The notes under the pieces are model-generated. The model searched no databases, had not been told where the DNA came from, and worked only from the letters and a program-made list of their open reading frames with translations. Source: Streptomyces sp. NRRL S-1022 (GTDB taxonomy: Bacteria > Actinomycetota > Actinomycetes > Streptomycetales > Streptomycetaceae). Taken from it: 64,000 bases of DNA. Where the stretch lies: assembly GCF_000720135.1 (NCBI RefSeq), contig NZ_JOIU01000034.1, positions 1 through 64,000 of the forward strand. The letters run 5' to 3'. The position numbers were made by a program, and so were the translations under genes. Shown here in pieces: positions 54,962-63,572 of the stretch; the stretch's first letter is position 1; every line of letters starts with the position of its first letter.

Positions 54962-55573
54962 GTGCATGAGGAAACGACCGTCACCGAGCCCAAGTTCCGT
55001 ATCCGCGCCCGGCATACGCAGACCACCGTCACCGTGTACCAGGCCTACCACCCGCGGATAGGCGGTCCGGCCGCCCGCACCGGACGGTTCCCGTCCGCCT
55101 GGAAGCGGGACCGGATGACCTGGATCAAGCCGTCCTTCCTGTGGATGATGTACCGCTGCGGCTGGGGCACCAAGGAGGGGCAGGAGACCGTCCTCGCCGT
55201 CGACATCAGCCGCGAGGGCTTCGAGTGGGCCCTGCGCCACGCCTGCCTGTCCCACTACGTGCCCGCCCTGCACCCCGGCCAGGCCGCCTGGAAGCGGGAG
55301 CTGGCGCGCAGCCCGGCCCGTGTCCAGTGGGACCCGGAGCGGGACCTGCACCTGAACCCGCTGCCGCACCGGTCGCTGCAACTCGGCCTCGCGGGCGAGG
55401 CGGCGGCGCGGTACGCCGACGAGTGGATCGTCGGCATCGAGGACGTCACCCCGCTGGCCACGGAGATCCACGCGCTGGTGCGGTCGGGCCGGGAGGACCG
55501 GGCGGGCGAGCTGTTGCCGGTGGAGCCGCCGTACCCGGTGGCCGACGAGGTGCTCGCGCACCTGCCGGCCTGA
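54962..55573 (+). CDS. DUF4291 family protein
   Basis: 203 residues from GTG 54962. The family hallmark RMTWIKPSFLWMMYRCGWGT is near residue 51, preceded by VTVYQAYHPRIGGPAARTGR and followed by QETVLAVDISREGFEWALRH. DUF4291 proteins occur from bacteria to fungi with no known function; the invariant Trp/Lys/Arg-rich core suggests a catalytic or nucleic-acid-binding site. No good ribosome-binding site. Confidence 0.88.
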   Translation: MHEETTVTEPKFRIRARHTQTTVTVYQAYHPRIGGPAARTGRFPSAWKRDRMTWIKPSFLWMMYRCGWGTKEGQETVLAVDISREGFEWALRHACLSHYVPALHPGQAAWKRELARSPARVQWDPERDLHLNPLPHRSLQLGLAGEAAARYADEWIVGIEDVTPLATEIHALVRSGREDRAGELLPVEPPYPVADEVLAHLPA

Positions 55574-55670
55574 GCGCTACGGCGGGCCTGAGCGGAGCCG
55601 CGGGTCTTTGCGCTACGGCGGCCCCGACCGGTACGACGGGCGGCGGCGGGACGCTTGCGGGATCGCCGGG

Positions 55671-55850
55671 TCAGGCCGCCTCGATGACCCGTGCGCGGAT
55701 CGCCTCGGCCCACTCGATCACCAGCAGCTCGTACTCCGCGCGTTCCTGGGCCGACAGGGTGCCGCCCGCACGCAGCCACAGCGCCCGGATCTGCTCGTTC
55801 ACCTCGGCGGCAGACCGCGCGGAACCAGGGGAGGGGGTTTCGGGGGACAT
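55671..55850 (-). CDS. Small hypothetical protein
   Basis: 59 residues from ATG 55850 (MSPETPSPGS). A short disordered lead is followed by a helical hairpin: SAAEVNEQIRALWLRAGGTL, SAQERAEYELLVIEWAEAIR. It looks like a conserved Streptomyces small protein, probably a dimeric helical adapter. Function unknown. The frame continues upstream to 55874. Confidence 0.7.
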   Translation of the reverse strand: MSPETPSPGSARSAAEVNEQIRALWLRAGGTLSAQERAEYELLVIEWAEAIRARVIEAA

Positions 55851-56043
55851 GCGCCACAGCCTAGGCGCAAGCACTGACGGTGCGCTACCGCGTGGCTACG
55901 CAGAAGGTATGGGGTTGGTCACCGGCGCCGCCCGCTCATTCGTCCGTAGCGGCGAACTGCCGTGCGGTTCTTGGAAGTTGCCCAGGTCATAGGCGGCCCG
56001 CCCGTGCGCGGAAGATGTCCGAAACCGGGATGGTGGGCGGACC

Positions 56044-56919
56044 TCAGCCCGCCGACTCCGCCGCGTGCGGGCTGAGCTCGCCCGCGCCGACCAGGGCGAT
56101 GATCACGACGCCGAGGGCGATGCGGTACCAGACGAACGGCATGAAGCTCTTGTTGGAGATCCACTTCATGAACCAGGCGATGACCGCGTAACCCGAGGCG
56201 AACGCGATCACCGTGGCGAACAGGGTCGGCGGCCAGTCCACATGGCCCTCGCCCAGCGAGTCCTTCACCTCGAAGGCGCCGGAGGCGAGGACGGCCGGGA
56301 TGGCGAGCAGGAACGAGTAACGGGCCGCGGCCTCGCGCTTGTACCCCATGAACAGGCCGCCGCTGATCGTCGCGCCGGAGCGGGAGACGCCCGGGATGAG
56401 GGCGCAGGCCTGGCAGAGGCCGAAGACCAGGCCGTCCTTGACCCCGAGGTTCTCCAGCGTCTTGCGCTGCTTGGGCGCCCGGTGCCGGCCGCCGCTCTCG
56501 TCACGGGCCGCCAGCCGGTCGGCGATGCCGATGACCAGGCCGACGACGATGAGCATGGTGGCGGTGACCCGCAGGTCGCGGAACGGCCCCTCGATCTGGT
56601 CCTTCAGCGTCACGCCCAGCACCCCGATCGGGATGGAGCCCACGATCACCAGCCAGCCCATCTGCGCGTCGTGGTTGCGCCGCATCGTCCGGTCGAACAG
56701 CGAGCGGGACCACGCCGAGATGATCCGGCCGATGTCCCTGCGGAAGTAGATGAGCACCGCGGTCTCCGTGCCGATCTGCGTGATCGCCGTGAAGGCCGCG
56801 CCCGGGTCCTTCCAGCCGGAGAACGCCGCGGTCAGCCGCAGGTGCGCACTGGAGGAGACGGGCAGGAACTCGGTCAGCCCCTGGACGAGTCCGAGGACGA
56901 GGGATTCAAACCAAGACAT
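56044..56919 (-). CDS. uppP: Undecaprenyl-diphosphatase
   Basis: 291 residues, BacA/UppP family. It dephosphorylates undecaprenyl pyrophosphate to recycle the lipid carrier of peptidoglycan synthesis and gives bacitracin tolerance. Signature GLTEFLPVSSSAHLRLT near residue 15 and PGVSRSGATISGGLFMGY near residue 170 are intact; about eight hydrophobic helices. ATG 56919. Confidence 0.95.
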   Translation of the reverse strand: MSWFESLVLGLVQGLTEFLPVSSSAHLRLTAAFSGWKDPGAAFTAITQIGTETAVLIYFRRDIGRIISAWSRSLFDRTMRRNHDAQMGWLVIVGSIPIGVLGVTLKDQIEGPFRDLRVTATMLIVVGLVIGIADRLAARDESGGRHRAPKQRKTLENLGVKDGLVFGLCQACALIPGVSRSGATISGGLFMGYKREAAARYSFLLAIPAVLASGAFEVKDSLGEGHVDWPPTLFATVIAFASGYAVIAWFMKWISNKSFMPFVWYRIALGVVIIALVGAGELSPHAAESAG

Positions 56920-57057
56920 GAAGGTGTGGCGTCCAAGCGCTGTTCGAAGACGAGGTGATCATGTGACGGACGAAGCGTAGCGGGCCCGGCCGGCGGCGCG
57001 GCACCAGGGGCCGGGCGGTCGGCGGGCCGGCGCCGGCCGGTGCGGGCGGGGATCCGG

Positions 57058-57528
57058 CTACGCGGCCGTCGGCCCCGTGAGGGTCCAGCCCGGGGCCTGC
57101 GGACGGGCCGTCAGGTCCTCGTGGCGCACGGGGTCGCCGCAGGCGCTGCAGGTGACCACGGGCACCAGTTCGTGGCCGCAGGCGTGGTCGACGGCCATCG
57201 GCAGGTCGGCGCCCTTGCGGAGGTGGCGGTCGCCCCACTCCTTGAGGGTCATCAGGACCGGCTCCAGCTCCAGGCCCGCCTGTGTGGGCCGGTACTCGAA
57301 GCGCTGGGGGCGCTCGCTGTAGAGGCGCTTGGTGAGGATGCCGGCCTCCACCAGCCGGCGCAGCCGGGCGGACAGGATGTCGCGCGGGGCGCCGGTGTTG
57401 CGCACGAGCTGGTCGAAGCGGCCGTTGCCCAGGCACACCTCGCGCAGGACGAGCAGCGAGTACTTCTCCCCGACCACCGCGAGGGCGTCGGCGATGGAGC
57501 AGGGGCGCGGGTCCTTGGTGGCGGCCAT
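57058..57528 (-). CDS. HxlR family transcriptional regulator with C-terminal cysteines
   Basis: 156 residues. HxlR winged helix: CSIADALAVVGEKYSLLVLR, EVCLGNGRFDQLVRNTGAPR, DILSARLRRLVEAGILTKRL. The C-terminus has ACGHELVPVVTCSACGDPV, a C-x11-C-x2-C pattern resembling a zinc ribbon. Several HxlR proteins sense electrophiles or formaldehyde through cysteines, and this one also has an N-terminal cysteine. Divergent from the thiolase gene, its likely target. Confidence 0.88.
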   Translation of the reverse strand: MAATKDPRPCSIADALAVVGEKYSLLVLREVCLGNGRFDQLVRNTGAPRDILSARLRRLVEAGILTKRLYSERPQRFEYRPTQAGLELEPVLMTLKEWGDRHLRKGADLPMAVDHACGHELVPVVTCSACGDPVRHEDLTARPQAPGWTLTGPTAA

Positions 57529-57552
57529 GCGGCCCAGTCTAGAGGAGGGTTT

Positions 57553-57599
57553 GATTTTCCAACTCGAAGGGCTATGGTGAGTCCGGATTTCCTACTCAC
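57553..57599. promoter_or_regulatory. HxlR/thiolase control region
   Basis: GATTTTCCAACTC (57553-57565) and GATTTCCTACTC (57586-57597) are near-identical direct repeats 33 bases apart. GTGAGT (57577-57582) and ACTCAC (57594-57599) form a perfect inverted repeat with an 11-base gap. The region is less GC-rich than its surroundings, fitting a shared regulatory site. Confidence 0.55.
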
Positions 57600-57634
57600 T
57601 GGTAGCTCCTGGGATCACCGTCGGAGGCCCGCCC

Positions 57635-58804
57635 ATGCGAGACGCAGTCATCGTCGAAGCCGTACGCACCCCGATCGGCAAGGGCAAGCCGAACGGCTCC
57701 CTCGCCCACGTCCACCCCGTCCGGCTCCTCGCGCACACCCTGCGCACCCTGGTCGAGCGCTCCGGCGTCGACCCGGCGCTGATCGACGACGTGATCGGCG
57801 GCACCGTCGACCAGGTCGGCGAGCAGGCCATGAACACCACCCGGTACGCCCTCCTCGCCGCCGGCCTGCCCGAGTCGGTCCCGGCGACCACCGTGGACCG
57901 CCAGTGCGGCTCCTCCCAGCAGGCCGTCCACTTCGCCGCGCAGGGCGTGATGTCGGGCGCCTACGACCTCGTCGTGGCCTGCGGTGTGGAGTCGATGAGC
58001 CGGGTGCCGATGTGGTCCAACGTGCCCGCCGGCAAGGACCCGTTCGGGCCGGGCGTCGCCGAGCGCTACCCGGAGGGACTGGTCCCGCAGGGCATCAGCG
58101 CCGAACTCATCGCCGCCAAGTGGTCCCTCACCCGCGCGCGGATGGACGAGTTCGCCGTCTCCTCGCACCACAAGGCCGCCGCCGCGTGGCACGGCGGACT
58201 CTTCGACGCCGAGGTCGCGCCCCTCGACGGCGTCGCCCGCGACGAGAGCGTGCGCCCGGACACCACCGCGGACATCCTCGCCGGCCTCAGGCCCGCCTAC
58301 CACGACCCGGACTTCGCCGAGCGCTTCCCGCAGATCGAGTGGAACGTCACCGCGGGCAACGCCAGTCCCGTCAACGACGGCGCCTCCGCCGTCCTCATCA
58401 CCTCCGGCGACACCGCGGCCCGGCTCGGCCTGCGCCCGCTGGCCCGCCTGCACAGCTTCGCCGTGACCGGCTCCGACCCGCTGCTGATGCTCACCGGCGT
58501 GATCCCGGCGACGGAGAAGGTGCTGCGCCGGGCCGGTCTGACGCTGGGCGACATCGACCTGTTCGAGGTCAACGAGGCCTTCTCCAGCGTGGTCCTCGCC
58601 TGGCAGCAGGAGACCGGCGCCGACCTCGCCAGGGTCAACGTGCACGGCGGCGCGATCGCCCTGGGCCACCCGCTCGGCGCGAGCGGCACCCGGCTGACCA
58701 CGACCCTGGTCCACGCCATGCGCGAACGCGGCGCCCGCTACGCCCTCCAGACCATGTGCGAGGCGGGCGGACTGGCCAACGCGATGATCCTGGAAGGAGT
58801 CTGA
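57635..58804 (+). CDS. Acetyl-CoA acyltransferase (thiolase)
   Basis: 389 residues. Nucleophile Cys in TTVDRQCGSSQQAVH (near residue 92), NVHGGAIALGHPLGASG (His near 350) and TMCEAGGLANAMILEGV (second Cys near 378) are all in place. It catalyses thiolytic cleavage or condensation of acyl-CoAs; the degradative FadA-like or steroid/lipid branch is more likely than acetoacetyl-CoA synthesis, but this is not certain. ATG 57635 follows a GGAGG-like site. Confidence 0.92.
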   Translation: MRDAVIVEAVRTPIGKGKPNGSLAHVHPVRLLAHTLRTLVERSGVDPALIDDVIGGTVDQVGEQAMNTTRYALLAAGLPESVPATTVDRQCGSSQQAVHFAAQGVMSGAYDLVVACGVESMSRVPMWSNVPAGKDPFGPGVAERYPEGLVPQGISAELIAAKWSLTRARMDEFAVSSHHKAAAAWHGGLFDAEVAPLDGVARDESVRPDTTADILAGLRPAYHDPDFAERFPQIEWNVTAGNASPVNDGASAVLITSGDTAARLGLRPLARLHSFAVTGSDPLLMLTGVIPATEKVLRRAGLTLGDIDLFEVNEAFSSVVLAWQQETGADLARVNVHGGAIALGHPLGASGTRLTTTLVHAMRERGARYALQTMCEAGGLANAMILEGV

Positions 58805-58825
58805 GCGCGGGAGCCGTGGCGGCCG

Positions 58826-59269
58826 TTACCGGGTCATGATCCGGCCCGCCGCCGCCACCAGTTCGTCCGTCGCCGTGACGGCGGCCTCGCGGAGGGCCGC
58901 GAGGGCGGTGCGGCCGGGGGCGTCCCGCAGGGCGAACGCGGCCAGGGCGGCCCTGCGGGCCGGTTCGGTGAGGGCGGGTTCCAGGACGCAGACCGCGACC
59001 AGGGGGGCGGTCACGGCGGAGCGGGTGGCGCGGGCCGTCGCGCGCGCCGCCTCGACGGCCTCCGCGCCCGCGCCGCCGAGCCGCAGGTCCTCGCGGTGCC
59101 ACAGGGCCCGCCGGTGGTCGCCGAGGGCCGCCACCAGTTCGCCCAGCGCCACGCGGAGCGCGTCCGCCCTCCGTTCGGCGCGGGCGGCCCGCTCACGCCG
59201 GGACTGGAGCAGCGCGGTGAACGCCCCGCCGAGCAGCGTGCCGGCCACGGCGATGATGCTGGACCACAT
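58826..59269 (-). CDS. Hypothetical protein with N-terminal membrane anchor
   Basis: 147 residues: a short hydrophobic N-terminus (MWSSIIAVAGTLLGGAFTAL), then Arg/Ala-rich amphipathic helices (RRERAARAERRADALRVALG). The layout recalls small Streptomyces proteins annotated as KilB-like, but I am not certain of the family. It starts 3 bases after the upstream TVP38 gene stop, so it is co-transcribed with it. Confidence 0.6.
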   Translation of the reverse strand: MWSSIIAVAGTLLGGAFTALLQSRRERAARAERRADALRVALGELVAALGDHRRALWHREDLRLGGAGAEAVEAARATARATRSAVTAPLVAVCVLEPALTEPARRAALAAFALRDAPGRTALAALREAAVTATDELVAAAGRIMTR

Positions 59270-59272
59270 CGC

Positions 59273-60043
59273 TCACCGCCCACGCAGCTGGTGGCGCTTG
59301 CGCCAGGCCACCACCGTGCCCGCCAGCGCCGGTACGGCGATGCAGGCCATCGCGACCAGGAAGGCGGGGGAGGTCGGCGCCGAGGCACGGGCGCCGGCGA
59401 CCGCGTAGGCGGCCGTGTTCGGGATCGAGCCGAGCCCCGTGGCCAGCAGGAAGGGCAGCCAGCCCATGCGGGAGACGGCCGCGCAGTAGTTCGCCGCCCA
59501 GAACGGCACCCCGGGGAAGAGCCGCAGGGCCAGCATGGACCGCAAGCCGTGCCGGCTCAGCTGCCCGTCGGCCGCCTTCAGCCAGCGGCCCCGCAGCAGC
59601 GGGCGCAGCGCGTCCTGCCCGAGCATCCGGCCCAGTCCGAAGGCGACTCCGGCACCGAGCACCGTGCCCGCGAGCGCCGTCGCCAGCCCCAGCTGGGAGC
59701 CGAACAGCGCGCCCGCGGCCAGGTTCAGCAAGGGGCGCGGCACGAACGCCACCGTGCACAGCCCGTACGCCGCCGCGAACACGACGGCCGCCGCCGCCCC
59801 GCCGAGCCGCGGCGGCAGTCCGTGCGTCAGCAGCCGCTGCGGCTCGAACAGCAGCACACAGACGGCGGCGCCCGCGAGCAGCGCGAGCAGCAGCGACAGG
59901 CGGGCGTAGGGGGAGAACAGCACCCGGGTGCAGGCGGCGACGGGTCCCCCGGCGCGCGGCGGGGGCGGGACGGGAACGGCAAGCTCCGTGGCGGCGGCCC
60001 GGGGAGAGGCCGTGGCGGTGCCGGAGCGGTCGGCATCGGGCAT
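59273..60043 (-). CDS. TVP38/TMEM64 (VTT domain) family membrane protein
   Basis: 256 residues with about six hydrophobic segments. The VTT/SNARE-associated pattern is VAFVPRPLLNLAAGALFG then SQLGLATALAGTVLGAGVAF, LRLFPGVPFWAANYCAAVSR and FLLATGLGSIPNTAAYAVAG. Bacterial members are DedA-related flippase-like proteins, some moving C55-P or phospholipids; uppP is encoded about 2.4 kb away on the same strand. ATG 60043. Confidence 0.88.
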   Translation of the reverse strand: MPDADRSGTATASPRAAATELAVPVPPPPRAGGPVAACTRVLFSPYARLSLLLALLAGAAVCVLLFEPQRLLTHGLPPRLGGAAAAVVFAAAYGLCTVAFVPRPLLNLAAGALFGSQLGLATALAGTVLGAGVAFGLGRMLGQDALRPLLRGRWLKAADGQLSRHGLRSMLALRLFPGVPFWAANYCAAVSRMGWLPFLLATGLGSIPNTAAYAVAGARASAPTSPAFLVAMACIAVPALAGTVVAWRKRHQLRGR

Positions 60044-60134
60044 CCGGTGACCCTAACCGACGATCCCGGTTGAGCGCCGTGAGCCCGAACTCACCCGCCC
60101 CGAAAACCATTCGACGCCGGACGGACCGTCGGCG

Positions 60135-60248
60135 ATGATCGACCCCATGTTCCGGCACGCCTTCCTCCTCGCAGCATCCGCCGTCGCGGATGCGCCGAAG
60201 GCTGCCGTCCTGATCCTCGTGGCCGCTGTCGACGGCGCCCGAAGCTGA
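60135..60248 (+). CDS. Possible 37-codon leader ORF before tuf3
   Basis: ATG 60135 to TGA 60246-60248 would encode a 37-residue Ala-rich hydrophobic peptide beginning MIDPMFRHAFLLAASAV (or 33 residues from ATG 60147). It is too short for a normal gene call and has no strong ribosome-binding site. Its stop codon lies in the left arm of a hairpin (60247-60289) in front of the EF-Tu gene, so it could be a leader peptide. Coding status unproven. Confidence 0.4.
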   Translation: MIDPMFRHAFLLAASAVADAPKAAVLILVAAVDGARS

Positions 60249-60307
60249 CCCTCTCCGGATCGTCCGGCGGACCCCGCAGGGGGAGGGTCGGCGAGTCCCC
60301 GGGGTCC
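60247..60307 (+). promoter_or_regulatory. Leader hairpins upstream of tuf3
   Basis: GACCCTCTCC (60247-60256) pairs with GGGGAGGGTC (60280-60289), 10 bp with one G-U. GGACCCC (60269-60275), inside the first loop, is complementary to GGGGTCC (60301-60307), so two structures can compete. They lie between the small ORF and the ribosome-binding site at about 60336. Confidence 0.55.
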
Positions 60308-60347
60308 CGCATCCTTCGTCACGCCCGAGAGGCTTCGAGGTACAGCC

Positions 60348-61517
60348 ATGTCCAAAACGGCCTACGTGCGCACCAAGCCGCACCTGAACATCGGCACCAT
60401 GGGTCACGTCGACCACGGCAAGACGACCCTGACCGCCGCCATCACCAAGGTCCTCGCCGAGCGCGGCACCGGCACCTTCGTGCCGTTCGACCGCATCGAC
60501 CGCGCCCCGGAGGAGGCCGCCCGCGGCATCACCATCAACATCGCCCACGTCGAGTACGAGACCGACACCCGGCACTACGCCCACGTCGACATGCCGGGTC
60601 ACGCCGACTACGTCAAGAACATGGTCACCGGCGCCGCCCAGCTCGACGGGGCCATCCTCGTCGTCTCCGCGCTCGACGGGATCATGCCGCAGACCGCCGA
60701 ACACGTGCTGCTCGCCCGGCAGGTGGGCGTCGACCACATCGTGGTCGCGCTGAACAAGGCCGACGCCGGGGACGAGGAGCTGTCCGACCTGGTCGAGCTG
60801 GAGGTCCGCGACCTGCTCTCCGCGCAGGGCTACCCGGGCGACGCCGTACCCGTCGTACGCGTCTCCGGGCTGAGGGCCCTGGAGGGCGACCCGCGCTGGA
60901 CGGCGTCCGTGGAGGCGCTGCTCGACGCGGTGGACACCTACGTGCCGATGCCGGAGCGGTACCTGGACGCGCCGTTCCTGCTGCCCGTCGAGAACGTGCT
61001 GACCATCACCGGGCGGGGGACCGTCGTGACCGGTGCCGTCGAAAGAGGGGTGGTCCGGGTCGGCGACCGGGTCGACGTGCTCGGCGCCGGCGTCCGATGC
61101 GTGGTGACCGGTCTGGAGACCTTCGGCAAGCCGATGGAGGAGGCGCAGGCCGGGGACAACGTGGCGCTGCTGCTGCGGGGCGTGCCCCGGGACGCCGTCC
61201 GGCGCGGGCACGTGGTCGCGGCACCGGGGAGCGTGGTGCCGAGCCGCCGCTTCACGGCGCGGGTGTACGTGCTCTCCGGGCGCGAGGGGGGCCGTACGAC
61301 ACCCGTCTCCACCGGTTACCGGCCGCAGTTCTACATCCGGACGGCGGACGTCGTCGGGGACGTGGACCTCGGCGAGGCGGCGGTGGTCCGGCCCGGGGAG
61401 ACGGTGCGGATGACCGTCGAGCTGGGGCGGGAGGTGCCGCTGGAGCCGGGGCTCGGGTTCGCCGTCCGCGAGGGCGGGCGCACGGTGGCAGCGGGCACCG
61501 TGATCACGGTGGAGTGA
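60348..61517 (+). CDS. tuf3: Elongation factor Tu, divergent copy (tuf3 type)
   Basis: 389 residues. It delivers aminoacyl-tRNA to the ribosome. GTPase motifs: [34 protein letters not shown] and NKAD. It diverges from the main EF-Tu: DMPGH instead of DCPGH, LSALDGIM-like [14 protein letters not shown] for AATDGPMPQT, a shorter G4 neighbourhood and many C-terminal changes. Streptomyces coelicolor has such a second gene, tuf3, expressed under stringent or stress conditions. It is outside the str operon. GAGG precedes ATG 60348. Confidence 0.9.
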   Translation: MSKTAYVRTKPHLNIGTMGHVDHGKTTLTAAITKVLAERGTGTFVPFDRIDRAPEEAARGITINIAHVEYETDTRHYAHVDMPGHADYVKNMVTGAAQLDGAILVVSALDGIMPQTAEHVLLARQVGVDHIVVALNKADAGDEELSDLVELEVRDLLSAQGYPGDAVPVVRVSGLRALEGDPRWTASVEALLDAVDTYVPMPERYLDAPFLLPVENVLTITGRGTVVTGAVERGVVRVGDRVDVLGAGVRCVVTGLETFGKPMEEAQAGDNVALLLRGVPRDAVRRGHVVAAPGSVVPSRRFTARVYVLSGREGGRTTPVSTGYRPQFYIRTADVVGDVDLGEAAVVRPGETVRMTVELGREVPLEPGLGFAVREGGRTVAAGTVITVE

Positions 61518-61602
61518 GACCGGGCAGCGTGGGGGACCGCGGGGCCGTCCCGGCCGGCCGCGCGGTGTCCCGTGCCGCTCGCCCGCGCGTCACAATGAAC
61601 GG

Positions 61603-62448
61603 GTGACCGAGCAGATACCCGTCTTCCGCACCACCGACCACGGCACCGCCAAGCTGATGCCCGATGTCGACCGGGAGCGGGCCTGGCTGCTCACCGTCGA
61701 CGGGGCGCCGCAGTCGTACGTGGACCTCGACGACCCGGCGTACCTGGAGTTCGAGTACGCCCGGCGGCTGGGGTTCGTCCTGGACGCCGTCGCCGCGCAG
61801 GGCGCGCCGCTGGACGTGGTGCACCTCGGCGGGGGCGCGCTGACCCTGCCGAGGTACGTGGCCGCCACCCGGCCCGGGTCCCGGCAGGACGTGGTCGAGG
61901 CCGACCGGGGGCTGCTGGAGCTGGTCACCGAGCAGTTGCCGCTGCCGGCCGGCTCGGGTGTCGCGCTGCACGCGGCGGACGCCCGGGCCTGGCTGGAGGA
62001 GGCGCCGGACGACCACGCCGATGTGCTGGTCGCCGACGTGTTCGGCGGGTCCCGGGTGCCGGCGCACCTGACCACGCTGCCCTACGTCCGCCAGGCCGAG
62101 CGGGTGCTGCGGCCCGGCGGGGTCTATGCCGCCAACCTCGCGGACGCGGCGCCGTTCGGCTTCCTGCGCTCCCAGCTGGCCAACCTGGCGGCCGTGTTCG
62201 AGGAGACGGCGCTGATCGCCGAGCCGGCGGTGCTGCGCGGGCGGCGGTTCGGCAACGCGGTGGTCGTGGCCTCGCACCGGCCGCTGGACGTCGCCGCGGT
62301 CGCCCGCCGCGCCGCGGCCGACGCCTTTCCGGCGCGGGTCGAACACGGCCCGGCGGTACGCGGGTTCATCGGCTCGGCCCGCCCGGTCGCGGACACCGAC
62401 GCGGTGCCCTCACCCGAGCCCCCCGACGGGGCGTTCGGCATCGGCTGA
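61603..62448 (+). CDS. Spermidine-synthase-like SAM methyltransferase family protein
   Basis: 281 residues. Rossmann core LDVVHLGGGALTLPRYVAAT (SAM-type glycine loop), QDVVEADRGLLELV (acidic residue at the end of strand 2) and DHADVLVADVFGGSRVPAHL. It resembles the catalytic half of polyamine aminopropyltransferases, but the QDVV..D loop differs from true SpeE, so aminopropyl transfer is not assured. CACAAT (61591-61596) ends 6 bases before GTG 61603, so it is probably leaderless. Confidence 0.82.
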   Translation: MTEQIPVFRTTDHGTAKLMPDVDRERAWLLTVDGAPQSYVDLDDPAYLEFEYARRLGFVLDAVAAQGAPLDVVHLGGGALTLPRYVAATRPGSRQDVVEADRGLLELVTEQLPLPAGSGVALHAADARAWLEEAPDDHADVLVADVFGGSRVPAHLTTLPYVRQAERVLRPGGVYAANLADAAPFGFLRSQLANLAAVFEETALIAEPAVLRGRRFGNAVVVASHRPLDVAAVARRAAADAFPARVEHGPAVRGFIGSARPVADTDAVPSPEPPDGAFGIG

Positions 62449-62466
62449 GGCCGCCGGGCCGGCCGG

Positions 62467-63510
62467 TCACTCCACGACCGGGTCGCCGTGCAGGCGAACC
62501 GTGGCGAGGATCTTGTCGACGGTCGCGTCGGGCAGCTCGTCCTTGACGCCCCTGGCGCCGTAGAGCGTCCAGGAGACGAAGCTGCCCGTGGAGTTCTTGA
62601 AGGCGAACGTGACGGCCTTGCCGTCGGTGTCGCACTTGTGCTTCTTCGGCACGCCGACCACGTACGAGGTCGCGACGCTGCCCTTGACGCCCGCCGTCGT
62701 CGTGAAGGGCTTGGCCTTGCCGATCCGCAGGTACTTCTTGGCGCCGTCGGACTGGTCGGTGTACCCGCCGAACGCGAAGGTGGCCGAGTCGCCGCGGGCG
62801 ATGCTCGCGGTGTCCTTGGCGCCGTTCTCGCCCTTCGTGCCGCTGCCCGCGAGCGCGTGCGACTCCTTGTAGCCGCCGGCGTCGGAGGTGCAGTAGTCCG
62901 GTTTCAGGAACGAGGGGCCGGAGAAGCCGATGTACGCCGAGCCGTCGCCCTTCTTCTCGTCCTCGAAGAAGGAGAAGGTGCCGGCCCGTTCCACCTCCCA
63001 GTCCGCCGGTACGTCGAAGGCCGTCCCGTACTTGGGGTTCACCACGACCTTCCAGCCGGGGACCGTCGGCTTCTCCGACTCGTTGGAGCGCGGATTGTCC
63101 GTCGTGGTCGAGGTGGGCGAGGCGGGCGAGGAGCCGGTCGGCGACGGGCTCGTGCTCCGGCCGCCCTTGCCGTTGTCCGCCTCGTCGTCCTTCGAGCCGC
63201 CCAGCACCAGGTAGCCGGTCACGGCGGCGGTGACCACGACGGCCGTGGCCGCGATGAGAGCGATCAGCTTGGTACGGCCGCCGCCGCCCTGCGGGGGCTG
63301 GGGCACCGGCACCGTCGGGGGCTGCCCCCACTGCTGCTGTCCGTACGGACCGGGCTGCGCCTGCTGTCCGGGCGAGCCGGCCTGCGGGTACTGCTGGTAC
63401 CCGGGCTGCTGGTACGGGTTCGGCTGCTGGTAGCCCGGCTGCTGGTACGGGTTCTGCTGGTTGTGCTGCGGGTTCTGCGCGCCCCCTGGCGGCTGCTGAT
63501 CTGGCCACAT
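62467..63510 (-). CDS. Membrane-anchored protein with Q/P/Y-rich N-terminus
   Basis: 347 residues. Residues 1-75 are low complexity with repeated NPYQQPGYQQ-like units; a membrane segment follows (LIALIAATAVVVTAAVTGYL, about residues 82-102), then a Ser/Thr/Pro linker and an extracellular domain of about 200 residues with two cysteines (PDYCTSDAGGY and KHKCDTDGKAV) that could form a disulfide. The layout is that of Streptomyces surface or signalling proteins of unknown role. ATG 63510. Confidence 0.82.
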   Translation of the reverse strand: MWPDQQPPGGAQNPQHNQQNPYQQPGYQQPNPYQQPGYQQYPQAGSPGQQAQPGPYGQQQWGQPPTVPVPQPPQGGGGRTKLIALIAATAVVVTAAVTGYLVLGGSKDDEADNGKGGRSTSPSPTGSSPASPTSTTTDNPRSNESEKPTVPGWKVVVNPKYGTAFDVPADWEVERAGTFSFFEDEKKGDGSAYIGFSGPSFLKPDYCTSDAGGYKESHALAGSGTKGENGAKDTASIARGDSATFAFGGYTDQSDGAKKYLRIGKAKPFTTTAGVKGSVATSYVVGVPKKHKCDTDGKAVTFAFKNSTGSFVSWTLYGARGVKDELPDATVDKILATVRLHGDPVVE

Positions 63511-63549
63511 GGCCCGTAACCCTAATGGGCTTCACTGGCCAGGCTTCGC

Positions 63550-63565
63550 TACTCGTGAGTAACAT
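63550..63565 (+). promoter_or_regulatory. Dyad overlapping a leaderless promoter
   Basis: TACTC-GT-GAGTA (63550-63561) is a perfect dyad next to TAACAT (63560-63565), a -10 element ending 7 bases before ATG 63573. Position over the promoter suggests a repressor site, of a type seen for TetR regulators of acyl-CoA metabolism. Confidence 0.5.
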
Positions 63566-63572
63566 GACGGGC

